Shown: positions 1-8,510, counted from the stretch's first letter. The stretch: DNA of 64,000 nucleotides from Gemmatimonadota bacterium (GCA_007121455.1 SKKN01000010.1:1-64000), one strand, 5' to 3'. The notes: generated from the letters alone by a model not told the origin. Made by a program: numbers and translations.

Positions 1-187
1 AGGTCCATCCTCTCGGGCGTATGAGTAGCTGGTTGCGACGAAGGAAGCACGAGAGGAACTGCGGAGCAAAGCGGGGCTCATCCTCTCGTGCGGAGCCGAA
101 GGTCAGAGGTTCGAGCCGAGCGCGGCGAAGCCGGGCGAGACGACCGAGGATCGCGAAGCGACCGCAGGTCCATCCTCTCGGGCGTAT
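1..187 (+). repeat. Degenerate repeats resembling the 3' end of a tRNA
   Basis: Three copies of CATCCTCTCG lie at 6-15, 79-88 and 172-180 (third copy starting at 171). The first and third belong to a 22-base direct repeat, 1-22 and 166-187. The string CCTCT followed by CGGGCGT and A reads like the 3' half of a T-stem, a 7-base acceptor strand and a discriminator base. At 101-116 GGTC, AGAGG and TTCGAGC read like the end of a variable loop and the 5' half of a matching T-arm. No complete cloverleaf can be folded. These look like decayed or partly copied tRNA 3' ends; an intact tRNA may lie just upstream of the window. An inverted pair CACGAGAGGA (48-57) / TCCTCTCGTG (81-90) is also present. 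Confidence 0.5.
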
Positions 188-199
188 TCGCGAAACAAG

Positions 200-240
200 A
201 AGCCCCGCAACGGTTTATGCCGCTGCGGGGCTTTCGCTTT
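200..240 (+). terminator. Rho-independent terminator
   Basis: AAGCCCCGCA at 200-209 pairs perfectly with TGCGGGGCTT at 224-233, followed by TTCGCTTTT. It probably ends a transcript, perhaps of an RNA gene, that starts upstream of the window. Bases 241-393 after it hold no recognisable gene; the promoter of the phosphatase gene is expected there. Confidence 0.75.
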
Positions 241-393
241 TCGGCGCCTGGAGCGAGGGCGAGAGACTAAGCCCGCCGGCCGGGCCTGCGCGGCAGGGAG
301 TTTTTGGCTGCAGCCCGCGCGACCGTGCGGGGTGCGGCCCCGGCTCGGCACCGGAATACGGAGGGGCTTCGGCGATCTTAAGGAAGGAAGCCC

Positions 394-1188
394 ATGTGTA
401 TCGTAGGAACCACCTGGAACGAGGTTCAGGAGCCTATGACGACCGCTTGGGAGTCCGCCGGCCGAACAGATGTGGGCCGGGTCCGAAGCAAGAACGAGGA
501 TGCGCTCCTGATCCGGGAGGAGAAGGGGCTCTTCGCCGTAGCGGACGGAATGGGAGGGGCCCCGGGAGGAGACGTGGCGAGCCGCCGAGCCCTCGATGCC
601 CTCGACCTCGCGCTCGACCGTGTGCCATCGGTCGCCGGTATGGAGGGGGCGCTGATTCAGGCCCAGGAGAGCGTCCAGGCGGCCTCGGCCGCCGAGCCGG
701 CGCTGCGTGGGCTCGGAACGACATTGACCGCCCTCCATGTCGACCCCTCCGGGGCCTACGTGCTCGGGCACGTAGGTGACAGCCGCGCATACGCGGGAAC
801 CCGAACCACCTTTCGCCGGCTCACCCGCGATCACACCTGGATTCAGGACCGGGTGGACGAGGGTGCGATCGATCCTGACAATGCCTCAGAACACCCGATG
901 CGTCACGTCCTGACCCGAGTCGTCGGGGATCGGGACCGGGTCGTGCCGGACCTCGAGGAAGGGGTGCTCGAGGCCGGAAGCCACCTGCTGCTATGCACGG
1001 ACGGCCTCACGGCGTGCGTCGGGTTCGAGGAGCTCGAATCCGCTTTCCGGGAGTCCGAGTCGATCCAGAACCTCGTGAACCGGCTCGTGGGCCTCGCCCT
1101 CGACCGGGGAGCTCCGGACAACGTGACCGTCATGGCTGTACGGTTCACGCGTGCGGCGGAACGCCCGTCCCGCGGGCGGCGCTCCTGA
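394..1188 (+). CDS. PP2C-family serine/threonine protein phosphatase
   Basis: A PPM/PP2C phosphatase of 264 residues, the usual size for the bacterial Stp1/PrpC group that reverses Hanks-type kinase phosphorylation in the cytoplasm. The family's metal-binding motifs are visible: RSKNED near residue 31, ADGMGG (Asp51), VGDSRAY near 128, CTDGL (Asp203) and PDNVTV (Asp242). There is no signal peptide or membrane segment. The chosen ATG follows AAGGAAGGAAG; an ATG at 436, after AGGAG, would give a shorter N-terminus more typical of the family and cannot be excluded. No kinase gene lies in the window, so the partner kinase is elsewhere. Confidence 0.93.
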   Translation: MCIVGTTWNEVQEPMTTAWESAGRTDVGRVRSKNEDALLIREEKGLFAVADGMGGAPGGDVASRRALDALDLALDRVPSVAGMEGALIQAQESVQAASAAEPALRGLGTTLTALHVDPSGAYVLGHVGDSRAYAGTRTTFRRLTRDHTWIQDRVDEGAIDPDNASEHPMRHVLTRVVGDRDRVVPDLEEGVLEAGSHLLLCTDGLTACVGFEELESAFRESESIQNLVNRLVGLALDRGAPDNVTVMAVRFTRAAERPSRGRRS

Positions 1189-1365
1189 GCTCCTCACTAC
1201 CCCTTCTGCAACAACCCTTCTATCTTCCTCCCTGCCCTCGATCCGGGGCCGGGCTCGAAGTTTCGGCGTCCGGGCGGTGGGAACCGCGGGGCTCGATCAG
1301 AGCCGAGTGGGTCCCGGTACCGAGCGAAGAACCGACGACACATACATCAAGGGAACTGATCCACC

Positions 1366-1932
1366 ATGCGTATTCTTTCTGTCAGTGCCGCGGCCATGGT
1401 CCTACTCGCCGCCTGTGGAGATCCCGAGCCGGCCGACCCGCCTCCTGATGCTCCGGCCGATCCGGCCGTCGCTCCCGGAGAGCTCACGACGCCGGGTTGG
1501 TTCGCGGTCGATCATGACGCCGAGACGGTCGACATCCAGCTCATCGCCGGCGAGACCGGTGACAACAACTACTGGAACTTCAATGGGTTCTATGGCGGCG
1601 ATGGAGAGATCGTCGTGCCCGTCGGGTACACGGTGACCGTGGAGCTGGACAACCGGGATCCGAACATGGCGCACAGCGCCGGAGTGGGCGAGCGGCAGGC
1701 CAATTATCCGTCCACCTTCTCGGAGGTCGTTCCCGTCTTCGAGGGTGCGGTGAGCTCGAATCCGACGTCCGCCACGGAGTCGACGCTCCCCGGAGAGGCG
1801 GAGACGTTCACCTTCGTCGCTACCGAAGCCGGTGAGTTCGCGATGATCTGCTACGTACCCGCCCACGCGGTGACGGGAATGTGGATGCCGTTCACCGTTT
1901 CGGCCGAAGGGGAGGCCGGCGTACGCGAGTAG
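1366..1932 (+). CDS. Sulfocyanin-like blue-copper lipoprotein
   Basis: A 188-residue cupredoxin with a lipoprotein signal (lipobox LLAAC, Cys17) and a Pro/Asp-rich linker. The core carries a probable type-1 copper site: His103 in NMAHS, Cys162, His167 and Met172 in the C-terminal CYVPAHAVTGMW stretch. The NFNG segment near residue 71 and this C-terminal motif are typical of sulfocyanins, small electron carriers between respiratory complexes. It probably sits on the outer face of the inner membrane or in the periplasm and passes electrons to a terminal oxidase, but no oxidase gene is nearby. It appears monocistronic, with a strong terminator after it. Confidence 0.85.
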   Translation: MRILSVSAAAMVLLAACGDPEPADPPPDAPADPAVAPGELTTPGWFAVDHDAETVDIQLIAGETGDNNYWNFNGFYGGDGEIVVPVGYTVTVELDNRDPNMAHSAGVGERQANYPSTFSEVVPVFEGAVSSNPTSATESTLPGEAETFTFVATEAGEFAMICYVPAHAVTGMWMPFTVSAEGEAGVRE

Positions 1933-1955
1933 CTCGGCAGAAGCATGCTGAAGGT

Positions 1956-2006
1956 CGAAACGGGGCCGTCCCGCCGCGAGCGGGGCGGCCCCGTTTCGCG
2001 CTCCTT
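1956..2006 (+). terminator. Rho-independent terminator after the sulfocyanin-like gene
   Basis: CGAAACGGGGCCG at 1956-1968 pairs with CGGCCCCGTTTCG at 1986-1998, followed by CGCTCCTTT. The long GC-rich stem separates the copper protein from the next gene. Confidence 0.85.
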
Positions 2007-2078
2007 TCGCATGGACCATGGGGTAGGAGTTATTTTGCTGCTGGACTCACAGGCGCCTCCCTGGGAAGGAAGGGTTCC

Positions 2079-2642
2079 ATGGCCCCAAATCCTTGGTCTC
2101 GCTCGTTCCTCTTCCCCTTTGCTCTCGGGTTGTCTCTCTCCGTGTGGGTGACGCCCGCGGACGCCGCTTCTTCGATATCCACGTCCGACGCCTACCTGAG
2201 GGCGGTCGCTCAGCACTTCCAGCTTCCCCTCGACGAGGTGAGGGTGCTCGCCGATTGGAACCTCCCGCTCGAGGAAGTGCCCGTCGTGCTCTATGTCGCG
2301 CAACGAACGGGCGTATCGCCGGACGCTCTCATCGCGATCCGCAGGGCAGGCACCTCCTGGATGGATGTCGCGAGAAGGTACGGGCTCGACGCGGGGATCT
2401 TCCATACGCCGATGGAATCGGGTGAGGCGGGAGAGCTGCTCGGTGACGCCCGGGCGCGGTTCCAGGGGGTGCCCCAGAGCCAATGGTCGCAAATCCAACT
2501 CTCGGACCGGGAGGTGATCGCTCTCGTGAACGTCCGGTTCCTCTCACGGGAGCTGGGGACCGGGGTCGGCCAGGTGGTGGAGGCGCGGTCCCGCTCACGA
2601 GACTTCGTGGAAGCCTATCAAGCCCTCTTGCCTCGACGGTGA
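2079..2642 (+). CDS. Secreted protein of unknown function
   Basis: I do not recognise this 187-residue protein. The ATG at 2079 follows GGGAAGGAAGGG. Residues 1 to about 26 form a clear Sec signal peptide (hydrophobic FPFALGLSLSVW core, then TPADA before the likely cleavage site), so the mature protein is periplasmic or surface exposed. The mature part is mostly helical in appearance, with no Cys pairs, repeats or catalytic motif that I can name. It has its own short leader after the preceding terminator, and only 22 bases separate it from the next gene, so it may be co-transcribed with the carboxylate-amine ligase. Confidence 0.75.
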   Translation: MAPNPWSRSFLFPFALGLSLSVWVTPADAASSISTSDAYLRAVAQHFQLPLDEVRVLADWNLPLEEVPVVLYVAQRTGVSPDALIAIRRAGTSWMDVARRYGLDAGIFHTPMESGEAGELLGDARARFQGVPQSQWSQIQLSDREVIALVNVRFLSRELGTGVGQVVEARSRSRDFVEAYQALLPRR

Positions 2643-2664
2643 GCGTTTTTCCTGCGGAGGACGA

Positions 2665-4581
2665 ATGGGACAGGAGGTGAATGAGCCGAATCTCGAGCCG
2701 GAGGCGATCCGGACGTTCACCAAAGCGGTTCTGAACGACCTCCGCGCGCTCGAGCGCATGCTTCGAGACGGGTTGATCGAGAGTGGCATCCGAAGGTTCG
2801 GCGCGGAGCAGGAGCTCTTTCTCGTCGACGAGGGGTGGAGGCCGGCTCCCGTGGCTCTCGCCGTGCTCGACCGGCTGAAGAATCCGGCTTTCACGACGGA
2901 GTTGGCCCGGTTCAACCTGGAGATCAACCTCGACCCCGCTCTCCTCGACGGCACCTGCTTCCGGACGCTCCACGCCCGACTCGACGAGCTCATCCAGGAA
3001 GCGCGCGACGCCTGTCGGGGTGAGGGGGCGGAAGTGGTGCTGACCGGGACGCTTCCCACCCTGAGCAAGTCCGACCTGGTGATGGAGAACATCACTCCCA
3101 AACCCCGGTACTTCACGTTGAACCAGGCGCTCACCCGGCTGAGAGGCGGGTCCTACCGCCTCCAGATCGAGGGTACCGACGAGCTCAACGTCGAGCATGA
3201 TTCGGTCTTGCTCGAGGCGTGTAATACGAGTTGCCAGGTCCATCTTCAGGTCTCGGCGGAGGAGTTCCCCCTCTTCTACAACGTGGCGCAGCTCGTCGTC
3301 GCTCCTGCGCTCGCGGCGGCCGTGAACTCGCCCCTTCTCTTCGGTCGACGGCTCTGGGACGAGACCCGGATCGCACTCTTCCAGCAATCGCTGGATACCC
3401 GCGCTTCAAGCCCACATCCGCGTGACGTGAGCGCACGCGTCCGCTTCGGCGGAAAATGGATTCGCAGCTCGGTGACCGAGCTCTTCCAGGAGGATCTCGC
3501 TCTATTTCGGGTGCTCATGGCGGGCCCCGTGACGGAGGATTCCCTCCGGGTCCTCGACGAAGGGGGCATTCCGAAGCTGGAGGCCCTGCAACTCTATAAC
3601 TCCACGGTGTACCGCTGGAACCGCCCCTGCTACGGGGTGAAGGATGGAAAGGCGCACCTCCGGATCGAGTGCCGGGCGCTTCCCTCGGGCCCGAGCGTCG
3701 CCGACGAGGTCGCGAACGCGGCGTTTTGGCTGGGGCTCGTGATCGGGGGCGTGCGAGAGTACGGAGACGTGAGCGCGCTCGTGGAGTTCGATGATGCGAA
3801 GGCGAACTTTCTCGCAGCGGCTCGGCACGGCTTGAACGCCGGATTCCAGTGGGTCGACGGGGAGACGATCGGAGCCGCACGGCTCATCACGGAGAAGCTG
3901 CTTCCCCTCGCTCGGAAGGGTCTGCTCGAGACCGGTGTCGACGAGGAGGACGTGGAAAAGTACCTGGGTATCGTCCGCTCGCGGGTCGAAAGCCGCCTCA
4001 CGGGAAGTGCCTGGACCCTCAAGTCCCTGGCCAAGATGAAGCAGCTGGGTACCCGGGAAGAGCGGCTGGCCGCCCTGACGGCCGGCACTGCGAAGCGTCA
4101 GCACGCGGGCGACCCCGTTCACCTGTGGAGCCTGGCGGTCCTCCGGGAAGGCGGGGTGTGGAAGCACAACTACATGCGAGTCGAGCAGTACATGACGACG
4201 AATCTGGTCACCGTGAACGAGGACGAGCTCGTCGACCTCGTCGCCTTTCTCATGGACCGGGAACAGTTTCGCCACGTCCCGGTCGAAGATGATGCACACC
4301 GGCTTGTGGGTCTCGTGTCCTACCGTTCCATTCTCAGGTTGGTCGCGGATCGGGGTTCGAACTGGGGTGATGACACGCCACCGGTGAAGGAAATCATGGA
4401 ACGCGGTCTTACGACGGTGGCTCCCGAGACACCGACACTGGAGGCGATCGACTTGATGAGAAAGCGGAAGGTGTCCTGCCTTCCCGTCCTGAAGCAGGGG
4501 AAGCTCGTGGGCCTGGTCACCGAGCGGGATTTCATGCCCATGGCCTACGATCTTCTCGAGGAGCGGTTGCGCGAGGCATGA
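2665..4581 (+). CDS. Carboxylate-amine ligase (GCS2 family) with C-terminal CBS pair
   Basis: A 638-residue fusion. Residues about 20-490 belong to the GCS2 glutamate-cysteine ligase superfamily, which uses ATP to join a glutamate carboxylate to an amine. FGAEQELFLVD near residue 46, LEINLDP near 93 and the IECRALPSGP stretch are the conserved substrate and metal regions. Residues 504 to about 628 form two CBS domains (MRVEQYMTTNLVTV, then VKEIMERGLTTV), which usually bind adenine nucleotides and regulate the attached enzyme. The true acceptor amine is unknown: members of this family that are not GshA need not use cysteine, and no glutathione synthetase is nearby. It overlaps the next gene by ATGA. 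Confidence 0.85.
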   Translation: MGQEVNEPNLEPEAIRTFTKAVLNDLRALERMLRDGLIESGIRRFGAEQELFLVDEGWRPAPVALAVLDRLKNPAFTTELARFNLEINLDPALLDGTCFRTLHARLDELIQEARDACRGEGAEVVLTGTLPTLSKSDLVMENITPKPRYFTLNQALTRLRGGSYRLQIEGTDELNVEHDSVLLEACNTSCQVHLQVSAEEFPLFYNVAQLVVAPALAAAVNSPLLFGRRLWDETRIALFQQSLDTRASSPHPRDVSARVRFGGKWIRSSVTELFQEDLALFRVLMAGPVTEDSLRVLDEGGIPKLEALQLYNSTVYRWNRPCYGVKDGKAHLRIECRALPSGPSVADEVANAAFWLGLVIGGVREYGDVSALVEFDDAKANFLAAARHGLNAGFQWVDGETIGAARLITEKLLPLARKGLLETGVDEEDVEKYLGIVRSRVESRLTGSAWTLKSLAKMKQLGTREERLAALTAGTAKRQHAGDPVHLWSLAVLREGGVWKHNYMRVEQYMTTNLVTVNEDELVDLVAFLMDREQFRHVPVEDDAHRLVGLVSYRSILRLVADRGSNWGDDTPPVKEIMERGLTTVAPETPTLEAIDLMRKRKVSCLPVLKQGKLVGLVTERDFMPMAYDLLEERLREA

Positions 4582-5600
4582 GGGAACCGATCACCGAAGG
4601 GGTGCCGGGCGCCCGAGATGGAGGAGCCCCGGGAATCGAACGTGTGCTGGGAAGGATCAAAGCGCGGGAGGCAGGGCCGACGGTGCTGCTCCTCGGCGGC
4701 ATCCATGGGAACGAGACCGCGGGAGTGGAGGGGATCCGCCGGGTCGTCGATGAGTTGGAGAGGGCGGATGCCCTTCCGCACGGTGACGTATTCGCGCTCC
4801 TCGGGAACCGGCGGGCGTACTTGCACGACCGCCGCTTCGTGGACGTGGACCTGAACCGAATCTGGAAGCCGTCGGACCCTCCATACGAGAGACTTCCCGC
4901 GGAGGGCGAGGGAGCGGCGGAGTTCCAGGAACAGAGGGAGCTCCTGGAGGAGCTCACGATGATCTTCGGCGAGGTGCGGGGGCCGGTCCACGTGTTGGAT
5001 CTTCACACCACGTCGGGGGAAGGGGCTCCGTTTCAAGGGGAGTTCGGAGCGAGCCGAGAACCGGAGGAGGAGTGGGAACGGGGGATACCCGTCCCCCACG
5101 TCCTGGGCCTGGAGTCGATGATTCGCGGCACGCTCGGGGCCTTCCTCCACCGCCGGTGGCGGGCGCGCTATGTGCTTTTCGAAGGAGGGCAGCACCGGGA
5201 TCCGCGTTCGCCGTTGCGCGCCGAAGCGGCGATCTGGACCTTTCTCGCCTCGATCGGGTTGGTCCCGAGCTCTCTCGAGGACCGGGTGACCTCCTCGCAT
5301 CGCCTCCTCGACGACGAGACGCGAGGCCTGCCTGATGTCCTCGAGATGATTCACCGACATCCGATCTTTCCGGATCAAGGATTTGAGATGCAGCCCGGCT
5401 TCTTGAACTTCCAGAGCGTGCGTCGGGGCCAGATTCTCGCCCGGAACAAGGCGGGGACGATCCGGGCGGAGTTCGACGCTCGCATACTCATGCCGCTCTA
5501 CCAGGAGGTCGGAAGCGACGGCTTCTTCCTGGTGCGCGATCATCACGCCGTCCGCCCCCGGGGCCTTCGCAGGCCAGAGACGGAGCGGGCGACCTCGTGA
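4578..5600 (+). CDS. Succinylglutamate desuccinylase/aspartoacylase-family zinc hydrolase
   Basis: A 340-residue zinc carboxypeptidase-fold enzyme of the AstE/AspA family, which removes acyl or amino-acyl groups from small amides. The zinc ligands are evident: GGIHGNE (His43, Glu46) and LDLHTTS (His143). The substrate-binding DVDLNR segment is at about 89-94. It is longer than AstE-only proteins at the C-terminus, where GQILARNKAGTIRA resembles the family's beta domain. There is no signal peptide, so it is cytoplasmic. The ATGA overlap with the ligase upstream suggests that the two act on the same small molecule, one making and one breaking an amide bond. That is inference. Confidence 0.85.
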   Translation: MREPITEGVPGARDGGAPGIERVLGRIKAREAGPTVLLLGGIHGNETAGVEGIRRVVDELERADALPHGDVFALLGNRRAYLHDRRFVDVDLNRIWKPSDPPYERLPAEGEGAAEFQEQRELLEELTMIFGEVRGPVHVLDLHTTSGEGAPFQGEFGASREPEEEWERGIPVPHVLGLESMIRGTLGAFLHRRWRARYVLFEGGQHRDPRSPLRAEAAIWTFLASIGLVPSSLEDRVTSSHRLLDDETRGLPDVLEMIHRHPIFPDQGFEMQPGFLNFQSVRRGQILARNKAGTIRAEFDARILMPLYQEVGSDGFFLVRDHHAVRPRGLRRPETERATS

Positions 5601-6799
5601 CCCGGCAGGACGGGGCTTCCGTGAAGTACCGGATCCACGTGCCGGAGAAGCTCCGCAACGCGCAGATCCTGGTGGTCGATGACGAGCCGGCGAACCTGAA
5701 GGTGATCCAGCGGCTGCTGGACAGGGCCGGTTACACGGATGTCCGCTCGGTCAGCGACCCGCGCGAGGTGGCCCCCCTCTTCCGCGACCGCAAACCCGAC
5801 CTGCTCCTCCTCGACCTCCACATGCCCCACCTCGACGGCTTCGAGGTGATGCACCAGCTCCGGGACGACCTTCCGGCGGAAACGTATTTCCCGATCCTGA
5901 TCTTGACCGGGGACACGGATCCGGCGGTGCGTCAGCGGGCGCTGGCGGCCGGGGCCACGGACTTCGTCAACAAACCGTTCGACGTGGTGGAGGTCGCGCT
6001 CCGCATTCGGAACCTCCTGGAGACGCACCGCCTCCACGAAATGCTTCGACGCCACAACGAGACGCTCGAAGAGCGGGTCGAGGAGCGTACGCACGATCTC
6101 GCCGAGGCGCAGGTGGAGATCCTGCAGAGGCTCGCCCTGGCGGCCGAGTTTCGTGACGATATCACCGGGCACCACGCGGAACGGGTCGGCATCCTCTCCT
6201 CATTGCTCGGGGAGAGATTGGGTCTCGGGAGCGAGGAGGTTCGGCTCCTTCGCCGGGCGGCCACCCTCCATGACGTGGGAAAGATCGGGATTCCCGATTC
6301 GATCCTCATGAAGCCGGGTCCCCTCACGTCGGAAGAGTTCGAGATCATGCGAACCCACACGGTCATCGGCGGCCGGATCCTCTCCGGCAGCAGGTTTCCG
6401 CTGCTCCAAATGGCCCGGGAGGTGGCGCTCCATCACCATGATCGGTGGGACGGGACGGGGTACACCACCGGGCTCCAGGGTGCGAACATTCCGCTCGTCG
6501 GACGGATCGTCGCCGTGGCGGACGTCTTCGACTCGTTGACCCACGAGCGTCCCTACAAACCGGCATCCCCGGTTCCGGAAGCGGTCGACCTGATCTGCGA
6601 GGACCGCGGGGCCCATTTCGACCCGCAGGTCGTGGACGCGTTCCTCGAGCTCGTCGAGGCAGGCGAGGTGGAGCGCCTGGAGGCGCTGGCGTCCCTCCCC
6701 CTGCCGGTATCCCCGCTCCCCCTGGGTACCGGATGGGGGAATGTGCGGGATGGAAAGGACGAGGAGCTGGGGGCGGGGGCAGATCTCGACGGGCGATGA
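5597..6799 (+). CDS. Response regulator with HD-GYP output domain
   Basis: A 400-residue two-component output protein. Residues 22-140 are a receiver with acidic pocket Asp29/Asp30, phospho-acceptor Asp73 and switch Thr104. A coiled-coil linker follows (about 141-180). Residues 185-345 are an HD-GYP phosphodiesterase domain with HDVGK (His225, Asp226) and the HHHDRWDG metal site, which normally hydrolyses cyclic di-GMP. The GYP triplet is GYT here (288-290). GTG is the start, overlapping the previous stop as GTGA. No histidine kinase gene is adjacent, so the partner is an orphan kinase elsewhere. The tail after residue 350 is low-complexity. Confidence 0.92.
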   Translation: MTRQDGASVKYRIHVPEKLRNAQILVVDDEPANLKVIQRLLDRAGYTDVRSVSDPREVAPLFRDRKPDLLLLDLHMPHLDGFEVMHQLRDDLPAETYFPILILTGDTDPAVRQRALAAGATDFVNKPFDVVEVALRIRNLLETHRLHEMLRRHNETLEERVEERTHDLAEAQVEILQRLALAAEFRDDITGHHAERVGILSSLLGERLGLGSEEVRLLRRAATLHDVGKIGIPDSILMKPGPLTSEEFEIMRTHTVIGGRILSGSRFPLLQMAREVALHHHDRWDGTGYTTGLQGANIPLVGRIVAVADVFDSLTHERPYKPASPVPEAVDLICEDRGAHFDPQVVDAFLELVEAGEVERLEALASLPLPVSPLPLGTGWGNVRDGKDEELGAGADLDGR

Positions 6800-6869
6800 G
6801 GCGGTCGGCGTGGCGGCCCAGGGCGGGGCAGGGACCTGTCGCTCGGAGGAGCCGCCGGGTCGGTAGCCC

Positions 6870-7121
6870 ATGAGTCCAAAGGATCCGCAGGAGCACCTGG
6901 ATGGGCTCCTGGAGGAAGTTCGCTCCCTTGGAGCGGGTGATGACGACGAGGATTTGCAGGAACTGAAGGCGCTCTGCCGGTCGACGACTGCGGACACGGT
7001 CCTCCGGGACCTCGAGCGCGGCCGGCGCATCCTCCGCTCCCTCCCACCGGGCCGCCGGACCCGTGCTCAGCGATATGTCGAACGCCTCGAGCGGCTCGAG
7101 CGCTGGCTCCACGACTTCTGA
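6870..7121 (+). CDS. Small charged protein of unknown function
   Basis: An 83-residue, highly charged and helix-prone protein that I do not recognise. The N-terminal half is acidic (GDDDEDLQEL) and the C-terminal half is basic (GRRTRAQRYVERLERLERW). Codon use has the strong G/C third-position bias of the real genes around it, which argues that it is expressed. The ribosome-binding site is weak. It lies 70 bases after the HD-GYP regulator on the same strand and converges with the aminotransferase gene. Confidence 0.55.
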   Translation: MSPKDPQEHLDGLLEEVRSLGAGDDDEDLQELKALCRSTTADTVLRDLERGRRILRSLPPGRRTRAQRYVERLERLERWLHDF

Positions 7122-7185
7122 ACCGCCGAGGTGGCTCCCGGCTCCTTCCCAGACCAGGTCGGAGACCGTAACAGTCGGCGCCGGC

Positions 7186-8328
7186 TCAGCGGATCGCCCG
7201 GAGCACCTTCCCGAGGCGTCGCAGGCCCTCGGACAGCTTCTCGGCCGGCTCCCCATAGCCGATCCGGAGGTGGCCGTCCATCCCGAAGTGATCCCCCGGC
7301 ACGACGAGGACGTCCTCCTCGACACGGAGACGCTCCGCGAGCGTGGACGAGTTGGTGTCCCCGAAGTAGCGGAGATACGCAATGGCCCCCGCTCGGGGTG
7401 GATGGAGCTTCACTGCGTCGTCGAGCTCCTCGGCCCACGCCTCGAGAAGCGGGATGTTGCGACGCAGGATGGAACGGGTCCGCTGGAGAAGCTTCGGCCG
7501 GACTTCCGGTCCCAACGCGACCGTCGCGAGCGCGTCTGAAAGGGAAGCCGGGGCGATCGTCGTGTAATCGGTGCGCGCCCAGAGGTCCGCGGCGACCTCG
7601 GAGGGCGCGACTGCCCACCCGAGCCTGAGACCCGGGAGCCCGTAGGCCTTGGACAGGGAGCTGGTCACGACGCCCCGGTCATACTTGCCGAGGAAGGACG
7701 GGCTTTCCCTCCCGTCCAGCTCGGCGCCCCGGTAGACCTCGTCGGAGAGGATCCACGCGCCGGATGAGGCGGCCGCCGAGACGATTGCATCCATCGCCGC
7801 CTCTGAAAGCACCGCCCCGGTGGGATTGTTCGGATTCGTGACGTGGATGAAACGGGCTCCCTCTTCCAGGGCCCGCGCCAGCGCGTCCAGGTCCGGCTCC
7901 CAGCCCGTGTCCTCGACGAGCGGCACCGGAATCACGCGTCCCCCGAGGCTCGTGACGAGGCCGGGCACCTGCATGTAGGTGGGGAGGAGGACGGCGACCG
8001 GCTCCCCGGGCTCCAGGAGGTGCCAGAGTGCGACGAAGTTCGCCTCCGCCCCTCCGACGGTCACCAGCACCTGCTCCTCCGAGATTCCCTCGTACATTTC
8101 CGCGATCCGGCTCCGGAGCGGCTCGGATCCATTGGTCTGCGGGTAGCCGAGGCGGGTGCGCAGGAGAAGATCGGCCTCGTCCTCACCCCCGGAGAGTTCG
8201 AAGAGTTCGGCCACGGTGAGCGGGTGGACCCCACTCTCCGAGAGGTTGATCTCCACATGGTGCTCGTGATGGGACTGCCAGCGTTCAAGATCGAACGTAT
8301 CGAAGCGCATCGGGCTGCCTCCAGGCAT
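7186..8328 (-). CDS. PLP-dependent aminotransferase, class I/II
   Basis: A 380-residue fold-type I aminotransferase, cytoplasmic, homodimer expected. NPNNPTG at 165-171, SDEVYR near 195 and the Schiff-base lysine (about 227) in SSLSKAYGLPGLRLGW are all present, so the enzyme should be active. The substrate cannot be read from the sequence; MalY/aspartate-type and amino-acid biosynthetic roles are all possible. An internal ATG at residue 7 (MRFDTF) is an alternative start and looks equally good. It is transcribed alone on the minus strand and diverges from apgM, sharing a 233-base intergenic region with it. Confidence 0.88.
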   Translation of the reverse strand: MPGGSPMRFDTFDLERWQSHHEHHVEINLSESGVHPLTVAELFELSGGEDEADLLLRTRLGYPQTNGSEPLRSRIAEMYEGISEEQVLVTVGGAEANFVALWHLLEPGEPVAVLLPTYMQVPGLVTSLGGRVIPVPLVEDTGWEPDLDALARALEEGARFIHVTNPNNPTGAVLSEAAMDAIVSAAASSGAWILSDEVYRGAELDGRESPSFLGKYDRGVVTSSLSKAYGLPGLRLGWAVAPSEVAADLWARTDYTTIAPASLSDALATVALGPEVRPKLLQRTRSILRRNIPLLEAWAEELDDAVKLHPPRAGAIAYLRYFGDTNSSTLAERLRVEEDVLVVPGDHFGMDGHLRIGYGEPAEKLSEGLRRLGKVLRAIR

Positions 8329-8481
8329 GGCCGAGTGAGTTGCGGCGTGCAGGGGATGAATCCCACCTCCCCGTCCGGCGCCGGGATCGTACCCCGAGGG
8401 CCGGATCGGGGCAACCGAAAGGGGGAACGCGGCGGAGCGCCGTCCGCCCCGACGGGCGGAGGTTTCGCGTCAGCCGGGCGG

Positions 8482-8510
8482 TTCTCCCCGCCGGCGCACT
8501 TCCGTATATT
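8482..8510 (+). promoter_or_regulatory. Possible promoter of apgM
   Basis: TATATT at 8505-8510 is a good -10 candidate in an otherwise GC-rich region, with a weak -35 (TTCTCC, 8482-8487) 17 bases upstream. Initiation 6 to 8 bases downstream would fall at about 8517, which would support the ATG at 8562 over the one at 8520. The rest of 8329-8561 holds only a short TCCGCCC/GGGCGGA hairpin (8443-8460). Confidence 0.3.

Noticed and set aside
8443-8460. TCCGCCC/GGGCGGA hairpin
   Set aside because: It lies between divergent genes and has no T-tract, so there is no transcript for it to end.
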